Origin: Flexivirga caeni
GTDB lineage: Bacteria > Actinomycetota > Actinomycetes > Actinomycetales > Dermatophilaceae
Length of the DNA: 64,000 nucleotides
Direction of reading: 5' to 3'
Assembly: GCF_003724155.1 (NCBI RefSeq)
Contig: NZ_RJJQ01000011.1
Span: forward strand, 142,243 to 206,242
The notes beneath the pieces were generated by a model. It saw nothing but the letters and a program-made list of their open reading frames with translations, searched no databases and was not told the origin of the DNA. Of this stretch, positions 51,237 through 59,730 are shown one piece after another. The position numbers and the translations under genes are program-made. Each line of letters begins with the position of its first letter. Within the stretch, counting starts at the first letter, position 1.

Positions 51237-54200
51237 TCAGCGCCGCAGACGCAGCCCTTTCGGCGCAGTGTGGAAGCCGGCGTCGAGCAGCGCCGGTGCG
51301 AGCGGATGCGCGGAACCGAGTGCGGGCGCGCCGTCGATGCTCTCGACGGTCAGCCCGCGCAGCCGCGGCGTGCGGTGTGAATCGGCTGGAGCGAGCACGA
51401 GTTTCGCCAGGGCAGCGGCAGCCGCTTCGAGCCGGTCGACGGCGTCGGTGAAGCTGAGGACGGTGCGCCCGCCACGCTCGACGAAGAGAGTCAGCCCACC
51501 GTCGGTGAGGACGACCATGGCACCGGCCCGCCGGCTCGGGCGGTGCTCGGCCGGCGCGTCGTCGCGCTTGGGCCAGGGCAGCGCGGCGCCGAACGGGCTG
51601 GCGGGGTCGGCGGCGGCGAGGACGACGGCGGCTGTCTCGGCCACGGGCACGACATCCCACGGATTGCGCTGCGGCTCAACGCGTTTGCCGCTCGCACGCA
51701 GACGGTCGACCGCGCCCGAGCCACCGAACTGTGCCGCGCCGAGGCCTTCGACGAAGTAGCCGCGCCGCACCCGGCCGGAGTCCTCGGCGGCGGCGAGCAC
51801 GCGGTAGACGGCGGCGAATCCACCCGGCACGCCCTCGGCCTGCACAGCGCCTCTGGTCACGATGCCGTGCCGGTCGAGCAGCACTTCCGCCGTGGCGAAT
51901 GCCCGGGCAGTGGCGTCGGTCGTGGGCTCCGGCAGCACCGACCAGCGGCCCGTGGCGGTGGGCGGTCCGCCGCGCGTGACGGTCCGCCGGGCCGGTCGCA
52001 TCCCGCCGAGGGCGGCTGCGCGTCCGTAGCGAGAACGCCGCGGGCCCAGTGCGCGCGCCTTGTGCGCGGTGCGTCCGCCGGCGAGCAGCGCCCGCACCGG
52101 CGCGAGGGTGTCACCGCTGACCCGCCCCGACCAGACCAGGTCCCAGAGCGCGGCAAGCACCTCGTCGTCCCCGGCGGGTAGCTCCGCTGCGCCGACACCA
52201 TCGGTCAGGGCGCGGAAGAAGTAGGCACCGCCGCCGGCCAGCAGGCCGAGCAGGACTCGGTGCAGGTCGGTGAGGTCGACCGTCTCATCCGGCGCCGCGA
52301 GCGTCAGAGCTGCGGTGTCCGCCGGATGGAGCGACACCCAGCCGTCGTCGCCCGGAAGCGCCGCATGGCCTTGCCAGACGACGTCGCCGCCGGCCATCAG
52401 CTCGTCCAGCATCCCCGGGTCGTATGACGCGACCCGTGCCGGCAGCACGAGGGTCTCCAGCGCGCTGGCCGGCAGTCTCGCGCCCGCGAGTTGCTCCACG
52501 ACCCGCAGCACGCCGTCGAGTCCGCGCAGCTTGCCGCCGACGCCCTGCCACGCCGGCAGGAAGCGCGCCAGGTCGCTTGCAGGCACCGGCTCGACCTCGG
52601 CGCGCAGCGCCGCGAGCGAGCGGCGCTTGATGGTGCGCAGCACTTCGGGATCGCAGTAGTCGACGCCGTGAATCCCGCCGCCGAGCTCGGTCGGCCGCAG
52701 CTCGCCCTCGACGAGGCGACCGGCGCCGGTCAGCCGGCGCAACGCGTCGTGGGCGACGCTCCGCCCGATGCCCAGAGCCTCGGCGACCTCGACGTCCGGG
52801 AACGGTCCGTGGGTGCGGGCATGCCGGGCGACCAGGTCACCGAGCGGATCGGCGACCGGCTCGAGGAACGCCGCGGGTATGCCGGCGGGCAGCGCCACGC
52901 CGAGGGCATCCCGCAGCCGGGCCGCATCCTCGACTGCGGCGTAGCGCGGCGTCTCGCCCCAGCGGACCTCGATGATGCGCCGTGCAGACACCAATTCGTC
53001 GATCCAGGAACGTGTTTCGTGCTTTACTTCCGGGCGGGTGCGCAGCTCGATCGCGTCCATCGTCAGGGGACCGAGCACCCGGACCAGGTCGGCGAGGTCC
53101 TCGGCGTGGCGACAGGCGCGCTCCGGGGTGAGCCGTTGCAGGGAGAGCTCGGTGTCGCGCACGACGGAGGCATCGAGCAGCTCGCGCAGCGATGCCCCCT
53201 CGCCGGTGCCGAGCAGATCGGCCAGCAGCGACGGGTCGAGCGCCAGGGCAGCGGCACGGCGTTCGGCGAGCGGGGAGTCGCCTTCATAGAGGAACTGGGC
53301 GACATAGCCGAACAGCAGACTGGTCGCGAACGGCGACGGCGCATCGGTGTCGACCTGCACGACCCGCACCCGCCGGGCGGCGATGTCCCGCAGCAGCGTC
53401 TCGAGCCCCGGCACGTCGAACACGTCCTGCAGGCACTCGCGCACGGCTTCGAGCACGATGGGGAAGGAAGGGTAGCGGAATGCCACTTCGAGCAGTTGCG
53501 CCGAGCGTTGGCGTTGCTGCCAGAGCGCCTGGCGGCGTCCCGGATTGCGCCGCGGCAGCAGCAGGGCGCGTGCGGCGCACTCACGGAAACGCGCTGCAAA
53601 CAAAGCAGATCCGCCGATCTCGTCGGTGACGACACTGGTGATAGTCTCCGGATCGAGCGTGACGAGTTCCAGCAGTCGGGCGGGGTCGGCGGCGTCGCTG
53701 TCGGGATCGATGTCAGGAAGGCGCAGCACGATGCCGTCGTCGCCGTGCATCGTCTGCACGTCGATGCCCAGGCGCTTGCGGATGCGCGCGGCGATCGCGA
53801 GCGCCCAGGGTGCATGGACCGGGGCGCCATACGGCGAATGGATGACGACCCGCCAGTCGCCGAGCTCGTCGCGGAAGCGTTCGACGACGATCGCCTTGTC
53901 GTGCGGAACCTGACCGGTGGCCTCGTGCTGCTCCCGCAGGTAGGCGAGCAGATTGTCGGCGGCCCACTCGTCGAGCCCGGTATCCGCCACGACCGAACGT
54001 GCACCGGCGTCGTCGAGCGCCACCAGCTCGCGCACGAATCCGCCGAGTGCGAGACCTAATTCGGCGGGCCTGCCGGGAGCGTCACCCTTCCAGAAGGGCA
54101 GTTTGCCCGGCTGCCCGGGCGCCGGCGTGACGAGCACCTGATCGTGCGTAATGTCCTCGATGCGCCAGCTCGTCGTGCCGAGGGTGAAGACGTCGCCGAC

Positions 54201-55916
54201 CCGTGACTCATAGACCATCTCCTCGTCCAGTTCGCCGACACGCCGCCCCGGCCCGTCCCCGCCGGCGAGGAAGACGCCGTAGAGGCCTCGGTCGGGGATC
54301 GTGCCGCCGCTGGTGACCGCGAGCCGTCCCGCTCCGGGCCGGCCGCTGAGGGTGTCGGTGATGCGATCCCAGACGATCCGCGGCCGGAGCTCGGCGAACT
54401 CGTCGGACGGGTAGCGTCCGGCGAGCATGTCCAGCACGGATTCGGTGACCGTCCGCGGCACCGTCGCGAAGGATGCCGTGCGGCATACGAGCTGCTGCAA
54501 CTCGTCCACCGACCAGTCGTCCATGGCGCACATCGCCACGATGTGCTGTGCCAGCACATCGATGGGATTCTTTGGTATGGCGAGGGATTCGATCATTCCG
54601 GCCCGCATGCCGCCGACGACGACCGCCGTCTGCACGAGGTCGCCGCGGAACTTCGGGAAGAACACGCCGTGCGACACGGCACCGACCTGGTGCCCAGCCC
54701 GCCCCACGCGTTGCAGACCGCTCGCGACGCTCGGTGGCGACTCGACCTGGACGACCAGGTCGACTGCGCCCATGTCGATGCCCAGCTCCAGTGAGCTCGT
54801 CGCGACGACGGCCGGCAGCCGACCGGACTTGAGTGCGTCCTCGATCTCGGCACGTTGCTCCTTGGCGACCGAGCCGTGGTGTGCACGCGCCAGGACCGCT
54901 GGCGCACCGTGTGATTGACCTGCTTGGGCCATCACCTGCGCGGGCGAGGCGCCCCTGGAGGGCGCAGAGCTCTCGGCGTCGCCGGCCAGTCGGTCGGCCC
55001 AGATCTCGTTGAGCCGCGCCGTCAGCCGCTCGGCCAGGCGGCGGGAGTTGGCGAAGACGATCGTCGACGTGTGCGCCGCGATGAGGTCGACGATGCGCTC
55101 TTCCACATGCGGCCAGATGGACGCCCGGCTTGCGGGGTCTCCAGGCTGGTCAAGGTCCCCCGCGGTCTGTCCCAGGTCGGTCAGATCCGGCACCGGCACG
55201 ACCACGTCCAGCTGCCAGTGCTTTTCGGCCGGTGGCTGCACCGTGGTGACCGGGCGCCCGCCGGTGAGGAAGCGCCCGACCTCCTCCACCGGGCGGACGG
55301 TGGCGGACAGCCCGATGCGCTGGGCGGGGCGGGGCAGGAGCGCGTCGAGGCGTTCGAGCGAGAGCGCGAGGTGCGCACCGCGCTTGGTGCCGGCGACCGC
55401 GTGCACTTCGTCGATGATGACGGTCTCGACGCCGGTCAGCGCCGCACGCGCTCCCGAGGTGAGCAGCAGGAAGAGCGACTCCGGCGTGGTGATCAGGATG
55501 TCGCTGGGGCGTCGTGCGAAGGTTCGGCGTTCGCTCGCCGGGGTGTCGCCGGAGCGCACCGACACCGAGACCTCCGGCCGGCCGATCCCGAGCCGATCGG
55601 CTGCGTGCTGGATGCCGACCAAGGGTGAGCGCAGATTGCGCTCGACGTCGACGGCCAGCGCCTTCATCGGCGAGACGTAGAGCACTCGGCAACGTTCGAT
55701 AGCAGCTTCGGGTGCGGGCGCTGCCGCCATACGGTCGATGGCCCACAGGAATGCCGAGAGCGTCTTGCCCGAACCGGTCGGTGCCACGACGAGGGTGTGG
55801 TCGCCGTTGCTGATGGCGTCCCACGCGCCTGCCTGGGCGGGTGTCGGCGCGCTGAAGGACCCCTCGAACCACGCGCGCGTGGCGGGGGAGAAGCGCTGCA
55901 GAACGTCGTCGGTCAT
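51237..55916 (-). CDS. lhr: ATP-dependent helicase Lhr
   Basis: 1,559 aa, the normal size of the long bacterial Lhr proteins. Motif I APTGSGKT is at 45-52, motif II DEVH at 169-172 in VIIDEVHAVAGTKRG, VGRAGH marks motif VI (about 407), followed by the winged-helix and Lhr-specific C-terminal half ending near RGLTVESIDGAPALG. It translocates 3' to 5' on single-stranded DNA and unwinds RNA-DNA hybrids; the family acts in DNA repair. Monocistronic as far as can be seen; a dyad element lies upstream at 55974-56030. Confidence 0.96.
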   Translation of the reverse strand: MTDDVLQRFSPATRAWFEGSFSAPTPAQAGAWDAISNGDHTLVVAPTGSGKTLSAFLWAIDRMAAAPAPEAAIERCRVLYVSPMKALAVDVERNLRSPLVGIQHAADRLGIGRPEVSVSVRSGDTPASERRTFARRPSDILITTPESLFLLLTSGARAALTGVETVIIDEVHAVAGTKRGAHLALSLERLDALLPRPAQRIGLSATVRPVEEVGRFLTGGRPVTTVQPPAEKHWQLDVVVPVPDLTDLGQTAGDLDQPGDPASRASIWPHVEERIVDLIAAHTSTIVFANSRRLAERLTARLNEIWADRLAGDAESSAPSRGASPAQVMAQAGQSHGAPAVLARAHHGSVAKEQRAEIEDALKSGRLPAVVATSSLELGIDMGAVDLVVQVESPPSVASGLQRVGRAGHQVGAVSHGVFFPKFRGDLVQTAVVVGGMRAGMIESLAIPKNPIDVLAQHIVAMCAMDDWSVDELQQLVCRTASFATVPRTVTESVLDMLAGRYPSDEFAELRPRIVWDRITDTLSGRPGAGRLAVTSGGTIPDRGLYGVFLAGGDGPGRRVGELDEEMVYESRVGDVFTLGTTSWRIEDITHDQVLVTPAPGQPGKLPFWKGDAPGRPAELGLALGGFVRELVALDDAGARSVVADTGLDEWAADNLLAYLREQHEATGQVPHDKAIVVERFRDELGDWRVVIHSPYGAPVHAPWALAIAARIRKRLGIDVQTMHGDDGIVLRLPDIDPDSDAADPARLLELVTLDPETITSVVTDEIGGSALFAARFRECAARALLLPRRNPGRRQALWQQRQRSAQLLEVAFRYPSFPIVLEAVRECLQDVFDVPGLETLLRDIAARRVRVVQVDTDAPSPFATSLLFGYVAQFLYEGDSPLAERRAAALALDPSLLADLLGTGEGASLRELLDASVVRDTELSLQRLTPERACRHAEDLADLVRVLGPLTMDAIELRTRPEVKHETRSWIDELVSARRIIEVRWGETPRYAAVEDAARLRDALGVALPAGIPAAFLEPVADPLGDLVARHARTHGPFPDVEVAEALGIGRSVAHDALRRLTGAGRLVEGELRPTELGGGIHGVDYCDPEVLRTIKRRSLAALRAEVEPVPASDLARFLPAWQGVGGKLRGLDGVLRVVEQLAGARLPASALETLVLPARVASYDPGMLDELMAGGDVVWQGHAALPGDDGWVSLHPADTAALTLAAPDETVDLTDLHRVLLGLLAGGGAYFFRALTDGVGAAELPAGDDEVLAALWDLVWSGRVSGDTLAPVRALLAGGRTAHKARALGPRRSRYGRAAALGGMRPARRTVTRGGPPTATGRWSVLPEPTTDATARAFATAEVLLDRHGIVTRGAVQAEGVPGGFAAVYRVLAAAEDSGRVRRGYFVEGLGAAQFGGSGAVDRLRASGKRVEPQRNPWDVVPVAETAAVVLAAADPASPFGAALPWPKRDDAPAEHRPSRRAGAMVVLTDGGLTLFVERGGRTVLSFTDAVDRLEAAAAALAKLVLAPADSHRTPRLRGLTVESIDGAPALGSAHPLAPALLDAGFHTAPKGLRLRR

Positions 55917-55973
55917 CGTCGGGATAGCTTCCCATCTGCCGCCGACATACCCGCACGCTCACTGACTCACGTA

Positions 55974-56030
55974 CCACCGAGTGACGCAGATGCAATGGCG
56001 TCACTCGGAGGGGAATGCGTCACTCGGTGG
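55974..56030. repeat. dyad element with core CCGAGTGACGC
   Basis: CCACCGAGTGACGCA (55974-55988) is exactly complementary to TGCGTCACTCGGTGG (56016-56030), and a further inverted core GCGTCACTCGG is at 55998-56008. It lies between lhr and the decarboxylase-like gene, and its right arm contains the stop codon of the latter (56020-56022). A lone core, GCGTCACTCGG, is also at 19964-19974 next to the DHFR-Nudix stop. Confidence 0.7.
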
Positions 56031-56568
56031 GGTCGGGCCCGATCCGCAACGCGTGCAGTGTCGTGGCCAGCATCCGGTATTGCCCTGCAAGCAGGAGGAA
56101 TTCGACACTGCCGCGGTCGCCGAGGTGGTCGTGCAGCAGCGTCCAGGTGCCGTCGGAAAGGTCGTCGTCGGCGATGAGCTCATCGGTTGCTGCAATGAGG
56201 GCACGCTGCCGCTCGCTGAAGTATGACGACTCCGGTGTCGCGCCGACCACCTGCTCGACCTGATCCGCGGACAGCCCGGCTCGGCGCGCGATGCGCTCGT
56301 GGTGCGCGATCTCGTAGTCACTCCCGCGCAGCAGCGCGACCCGCAGAATGACCAGCTCGCCGTCGCAGCGGTCCAGGGAGCCGAACGGCATCAGCGTGGC
56401 GGCGAAGCCGAGCCAGCCCCAGAAGGTTCGCCGGCCGCGGCCCAGCACCGTGAAGACCGCCGGAGGTGCCGTGTGGGTGACGCGACCGGCGAGGCTCGCG
56501 AAGCCGGCGGCAAGCGGTCCGTTGGTCCGCCAGGTTCCTGGTGGGACCCGTTGGCCGGCGCGCGTCAT
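56020..56568 (-). CDS. carboxymuconolactone decarboxylase/AhpD-like protein
   Basis: 182 aa from the ATG at 56568, with AAGGAGG just upstream; the longer frame is antisense to the SDR gene. The segment DGELVILRVALLRGSDYEIAHHERIARRAGLSADQVEQV fits the CMD/AhpD fold. However, the usual CxxC of AhpD is absent and the region reads GSDYEIAHHE, as in the CMD-type paralogues that lack the redox pair. Function is unknown. Translation is coupled to the SDR gene upstream (ATGA overlap), which suggests a shared substrate. Confidence 0.8.
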   Translation of the reverse strand: MTRAGQRVPPGTWRTNGPLAAGFASLAGRVTHTAPPAVFTVLGRGRRTFWGWLGFAATLMPFGSLDRCDGELVILRVALLRGSDYEIAHHERIARRAGLSADQVEQVVGATPESSYFSERQRALIAATDELIADDDLSDGTWTLLHDHLGDRGSVEFLLLAGQYRMLATTLHALRIGPDPTE

Positions 56569-57431
56569 ACATCCTCCTTGGCCGGCGAATTCGGTTGTGC
56601 TGTGGTGAAATCCGTCTCCTCGTCGCGGGCCAGCTGCAGCGCGCGCTGCAGGTCCGGCATCGGCTTCAGCTCGGCAATCCGCTGCGCGATCATCCGGCCC
56701 GGCAGCAGCGGCGCGATCCACCACGGCGCCCAGATCATCCGCGACCGCCGGGCTATCCCGCGGTCGAGCGCGTTGATGGCGGCGGACAGCGGCGTGACGA
56801 CGGTGACCGACGTGCGCCCGCCCAGCAGCGCCGATCCGGCACGGGTCCCGAAGCCACGACTGGTCATGTCCGTGTCGAGTTCCGCGTAGTACGCGACCCC
56901 GACCCGCGCACCCGTGCCGTGCAGTTCCCAGCGCAGGGTGTTGCCGATCGCCTCGACGGCCGCCTTCGACGCGGAGTAGGCGCCCATCAGCGGTGCATGC
57001 ACGGCTGCGGCGAGGGAGGAGGTCGCGAGCAGGTAGCCGCCGGGGTGCGCAACGTGCGGCGCGGCGGCGCGCAGGGTGTAGTAGGTGCCGAGCGTATTGA
57101 CCGCCAGGGTGCGCTCCATCACCTCCGGATCGCCGCCGACGATCGGCAACTGCCGGGCGATGCCCGCGTTGGCCACCACGATGTCCAGCCCGCCGAGCTC
57201 GCCGACAAGTTCGCTGGTGACGGCGTCCACCTGAGTCCGATCGGCGACGTCCACTTGCCGCCAGGGGCCGTCGATTTCGCGCGCGACGGTTTCCAGCAGT
57301 TCCGGTTCGAGACCGGCGACCGCGACGCGCGCACCGCGTTCGGCCAGGCGCTTGGCGAGCGCGGCACCGATGCCGCGTGCGGCGCCGGTGATCAGGACGC
57401 GCTTGTGCTGCAGTCGATCGCTGGTCGTCAT
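56565..57431 (-). CDS. short-chain dehydrogenase/reductase
   Basis: 288 aa. Cofactor motif TGAARGIG at 15-22, NAG at 88-90, and the catalytic S139, Y152 and K156 (LATSSL, GAYSASK). This is the classical SDR layout, with a longer C terminus (30-40 residues) that includes hydrophobic patches and may touch the membrane. NAD(P)-dependent oxidation or reduction of an alcohol, ketone or lipid is expected. It forms a two-gene operon with the CMD-like gene. Confidence 0.9.
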   Translation of the reverse strand: MTTSDRLQHKRVLITGAARGIGAALAKRLAERGARVAVAGLEPELLETVAREIDGPWRQVDVADRTQVDAVTSELVGELGGLDIVVANAGIARQLPIVGGDPEVMERTLAVNTLGTYYTLRAAAPHVAHPGGYLLATSSLAAAVHAPLMGAYSASKAAVEAIGNTLRWELHGTGARVGVAYYAELDTDMTSRGFGTRAGSALLGGRTSVTVVTPLSAAINALDRGIARRSRMIWAPWWIAPLLPGRMIAQRIAELKPMPDLQRALQLARDEETDFTTAQPNSPAKEDV

Positions 57432-57534
57432 ACCGGGCCAACTTACCCGCCGGTAGCCGCCCGTGGCGGCCTGCTGGCGCTGTCAGTGGCCGCGCTCGTG
57501 ACGGGCTGTCCGTTGCGGCGCCTACCCTGGACGC

Positions 57535-57768
57535 GTGAAGCTCTCCGAATACCGCCGCTTGATGTCCGACGAGTTCGGTTCGGCGTATGCCGGGGTCCTC
57601 GGCGGCAGTCACGTCCTGCAACAGCTGGGCAACCGCACCCCGGACGAGGCGCTCGCTGAGGGGGTCAAGCCCCGCGAGGTCTGGCTCGCGCTGTGCCGGG
57701 ATCTGCAGATCCCTGAGGAGCGGTGGCTCGGCCGCGACCTGCCGCTCAGCGAGCGCCGGAACGCCTGA
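57535..57768 (+). CDS. DUF3046 protein
   Basis: 77 aa from a GTG at 57535. The text MKLSEYRRLMSDEFGSAYAG, then HVLQQLGNRTPDEALAEGV and REVWLALCRDLQIPEERW, is the DUF3046 signature. The family is small, cytoplasmic and of unknown function, and in actinobacteria typically lies just upstream of recA. Here a sigma-factor cassette on the other strand separates it from recA by almost 2 kb. Confidence 0.88.
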   Translation: MKLSEYRRLMSDEFGSAYAGVLGGSHVLQQLGNRTPDEALAEGVKPREVWLALCRDLQIPEERWLGRDLPLSERRNA

Positions 57769-57798
57769 TCGCTCTCGGCATACGGGCGGGGGCCGCCG

Positions 57799-58851
57799 TC
57801 AGCCGGCGTCGTGGTGCGCGTGACCGGCGGCGTCGACCCAGCTGACCTCTCTGACGAGGACCGTCCATTGCCTCGTTCCGATCCCCATCGAGGTGACGAG
57901 CACGAGCTGGTATGCCGTGCCGGGCACTCTCCGGATGACAACCTGGGGATCACGCACCGACGGATTCCTGGTGACCTCGATGTGCGTCGCCGAGGCCGGC
58001 AGCAGCCGGGCATAGGTGCGTGGCAGGCCGCCGCCGTCGGCGCCCCCGGTGTCCATGACGCTGGTGAGGGAGGTCCGCCAGGCCAGCCCGGTCTCCGACC
58101 ACACTCCCCAGCTGTGCAGCCCGGGGAGGACGAAGATCCTGAGGTCTTCGGCAGGGAGTACGTGCAGCGTGCCGGCGCCGCCGCCGGTCGCTCCGAAGGT
58201 GCTGCCAATGCCGGTCCACCACCACGCGCCGGTGACTTGCGAGGTGGCCGGAAGTGCGGCGACGGCAACCTGCCCGCCAGATGCGAGGGGCACGCCCCGG
58301 TGGGCCTCGGTGCCGCTCGGGACGAGGTAGGCGGTGTTGGTGCTGGCCGGCACCGCGAACGCCACGAGTTGTGTGTCCCCGTCGCGCGCGGTGAACAGGC
58401 CGTTCGCGGACGGCCCCGTAACCTGCAGCGGCGTTTTCCGCTCGCCCCGCACGGCACTGATGGTGAGGTGCGCCAGGGTGCCGTCGATGGCGTAGCTGCC
58501 GCTCGGCGTGCCGGGCAGCGTCACCTGGTCATAGGGCAGGCGCTTCGCCGCGCCATTGCGTTCGAAGAGCATTCCGCTGGGGAGGGAATGCCGCGGGGAC
58601 GGCACCGCATGCGACGGCGACGGTGCCGAATGCGTCGTGCGGGCGGGACTGGTCGTGTCGCCCGTGCGCCCGGCGAGCTGGACCGTGCCCGCGCCGGCCA
58701 CCACGAGTGCGAGAGCAGCGCCGGCGAGCGCCATCCGCCGGGAGCGGATGCGGTGGCGGCCAGTCTCCCGGGCCAGGTCCGCATCGACACTCATGGCACC
58801 TGGCCGTGCAGCTGCGAAGAGTTGCTCGATGTCTTCGGCGTGATCGGTCAT
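57799..58851 (-). CDS. membrane-anchored protein paired with SigE-type sigma factor
   Basis: 350 aa. A cytoplasmic part of about 38 residues with RETGRHRIRSRR, a single membrane helix (about 39-60), then a large exterior domain of about 285 residues rich in Ser, Thr and Gly. No recognised domain. The gene starts inside the stop of the sigma-factor gene (ATGA). This size and position are those of the putative anti-sigma/sensor proteins that accompany SigE-family ECF genes, but the cytoplasmic part is too short for a classical zinc anti-sigma domain, so regulation is only inferred. Confidence 0.7.
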   Translation of the reverse strand: MTDHAEDIEQLFAAARPGAMSVDADLARETGRHRIRSRRMALAGAALALVVAGAGTVQLAGRTGDTTSPARTTHSAPSPSHAVPSPRHSLPSGMLFERNGAAKRLPYDQVTLPGTPSGSYAIDGTLAHLTISAVRGERKTPLQVTGPSANGLFTARDGDTQLVAFAVPASTNTAYLVPSGTEAHRGVPLASGGQVAVAALPATSQVTGAWWWTGIGSTFGATGGGAGTLHVLPAEDLRIFVLPGLHSWGVWSETGLAWRTSLTSVMDTGGADGGGLPRTYARLLPASATHIEVTRNPSVRDPQVVIRRVPGTAYQLVLVTSMGIGTRQWTVLVREVSWVDAAGHAHHDAG

Positions 58852-59349
58852 GATGCTTCCTCAGCGTCGTGCATGGCCCTGCGGAGGGTTGAAAGTGCTT
58901 GATGGCAGGTGCTTTTCACTGTCCCGAGGCTGATGCCGAGGGTCTCGGCCGTCTCCTGTTCGGTGAGGCCGGCGTAGTGGCGCAGCACGACCACCTCGCG
59001 TTGCCGCGCCGGAAGCTGCTCCAGCAGCCGGACGGCAAGGTCGCGATCATCGACGTCGTGATGCCGGTCAGCGGCCGGGAGATCCGGCACGATGCCGAGT
59101 TTGCTCACCGTTTCGTGCGCGCGGTGGCGCCAGCGGTCGTTGCTCAGGTTCACGACGATGCGGCGGGGCGTAGGCGAGCGGTCTGTCGTGCTGCACCCGT
59201 CGCCACTTCACGAACATGCATGCCATGGCTTCCTGGACGAGCTCTTCGGCGACTCGCTCGTCGCCGGTAAGCATCCACGCGGTGCGCAGCAGCCGTTCGG
59301 ACGAGGTGTTGACGAAGGTGGCGAAGTCGTCGTCCGTCGGATGGCGCAC
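58848..59349 (-). pseudogene. SigE-family ECF sigma factor, interrupted by a frameshift
   Basis: Start GTG at 59349 with GAGGGGG upstream. The first 61 codons hold region 2 (FVNTSSERLLRTAWMLTGDE, VAEELVQEAM, KWRRV, DRPLAYA). The frame then shifts: a run of four C on the coding strand (59168-59165) where three would continue with RRIVVNLSNDRWRHR. The second frame has all of region 4 (LEQLPARQREVVVLRHYAGL, GISLGTVKSTCHQAL). Restoring one base gives about 166 aa, the normal length. Either a recent mutation or a sequencing error. Confidence 0.8.
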
Positions 59350-59524
59350 CGCTACCCCCTCAGTGGTCCGTGCCGTGACGGCTGGCACGAAGTATGGTCG
59401 GCTACTCACTCCCTCTCAACTGTTTCGTGCGGCGAAAGGTTGGGTGCGCATCGCGTGCAGTTTCGGGGCCGCCGGGTGGGCGGTCGTATGGCGGGCCGGT
59501 CGCGACACGCCACGCCGGCACCCT

Positions 59525-59540
59525 TCGTACGGATGTTCGG
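59525..59540. promoter_or_regulatory. LexA (SOS) box upstream of recA
   Basis: TCGTACGGATGTTCGG fits the actinobacterial LexA consensus TCGAAC-N4-GTTCGA with two mismatches and lies 191 bp before the recA start. A half-site TCGAACGA is at about 59570. A possible -10 TAGGCT is at 59551. The other parts of the 59410-59730 gap show nothing I recognise; the gene's own AAGGAG is at 59717. Confidence 0.7.
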
Positions 59541-59730
59541 GAAGATGATCTAGGCTCGTCCACAAGTCCTCGAACGACGGCCCGTCGTCCACAGGTGCGT
59601 GGACAGCTCAGGGCGGGTTGTCGGTGCGGGGACCTAGCGTCTGACACGTTCCAGAGCTCGACCTGCACAGCGAGCCCGGACGGTCGCCGGTGGACGCGAC
59701 TCACCTCGAACTCATGAAGGAGTGCAGCAC

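Noticed and set aside
56020..57621. 533-codon minus-strand frame joining the CMD-like gene to a long N terminus
   Set aside because: The upstream part overlaps the SDR gene in another frame, and a strong AAGGAGG marks the real start at 56568.
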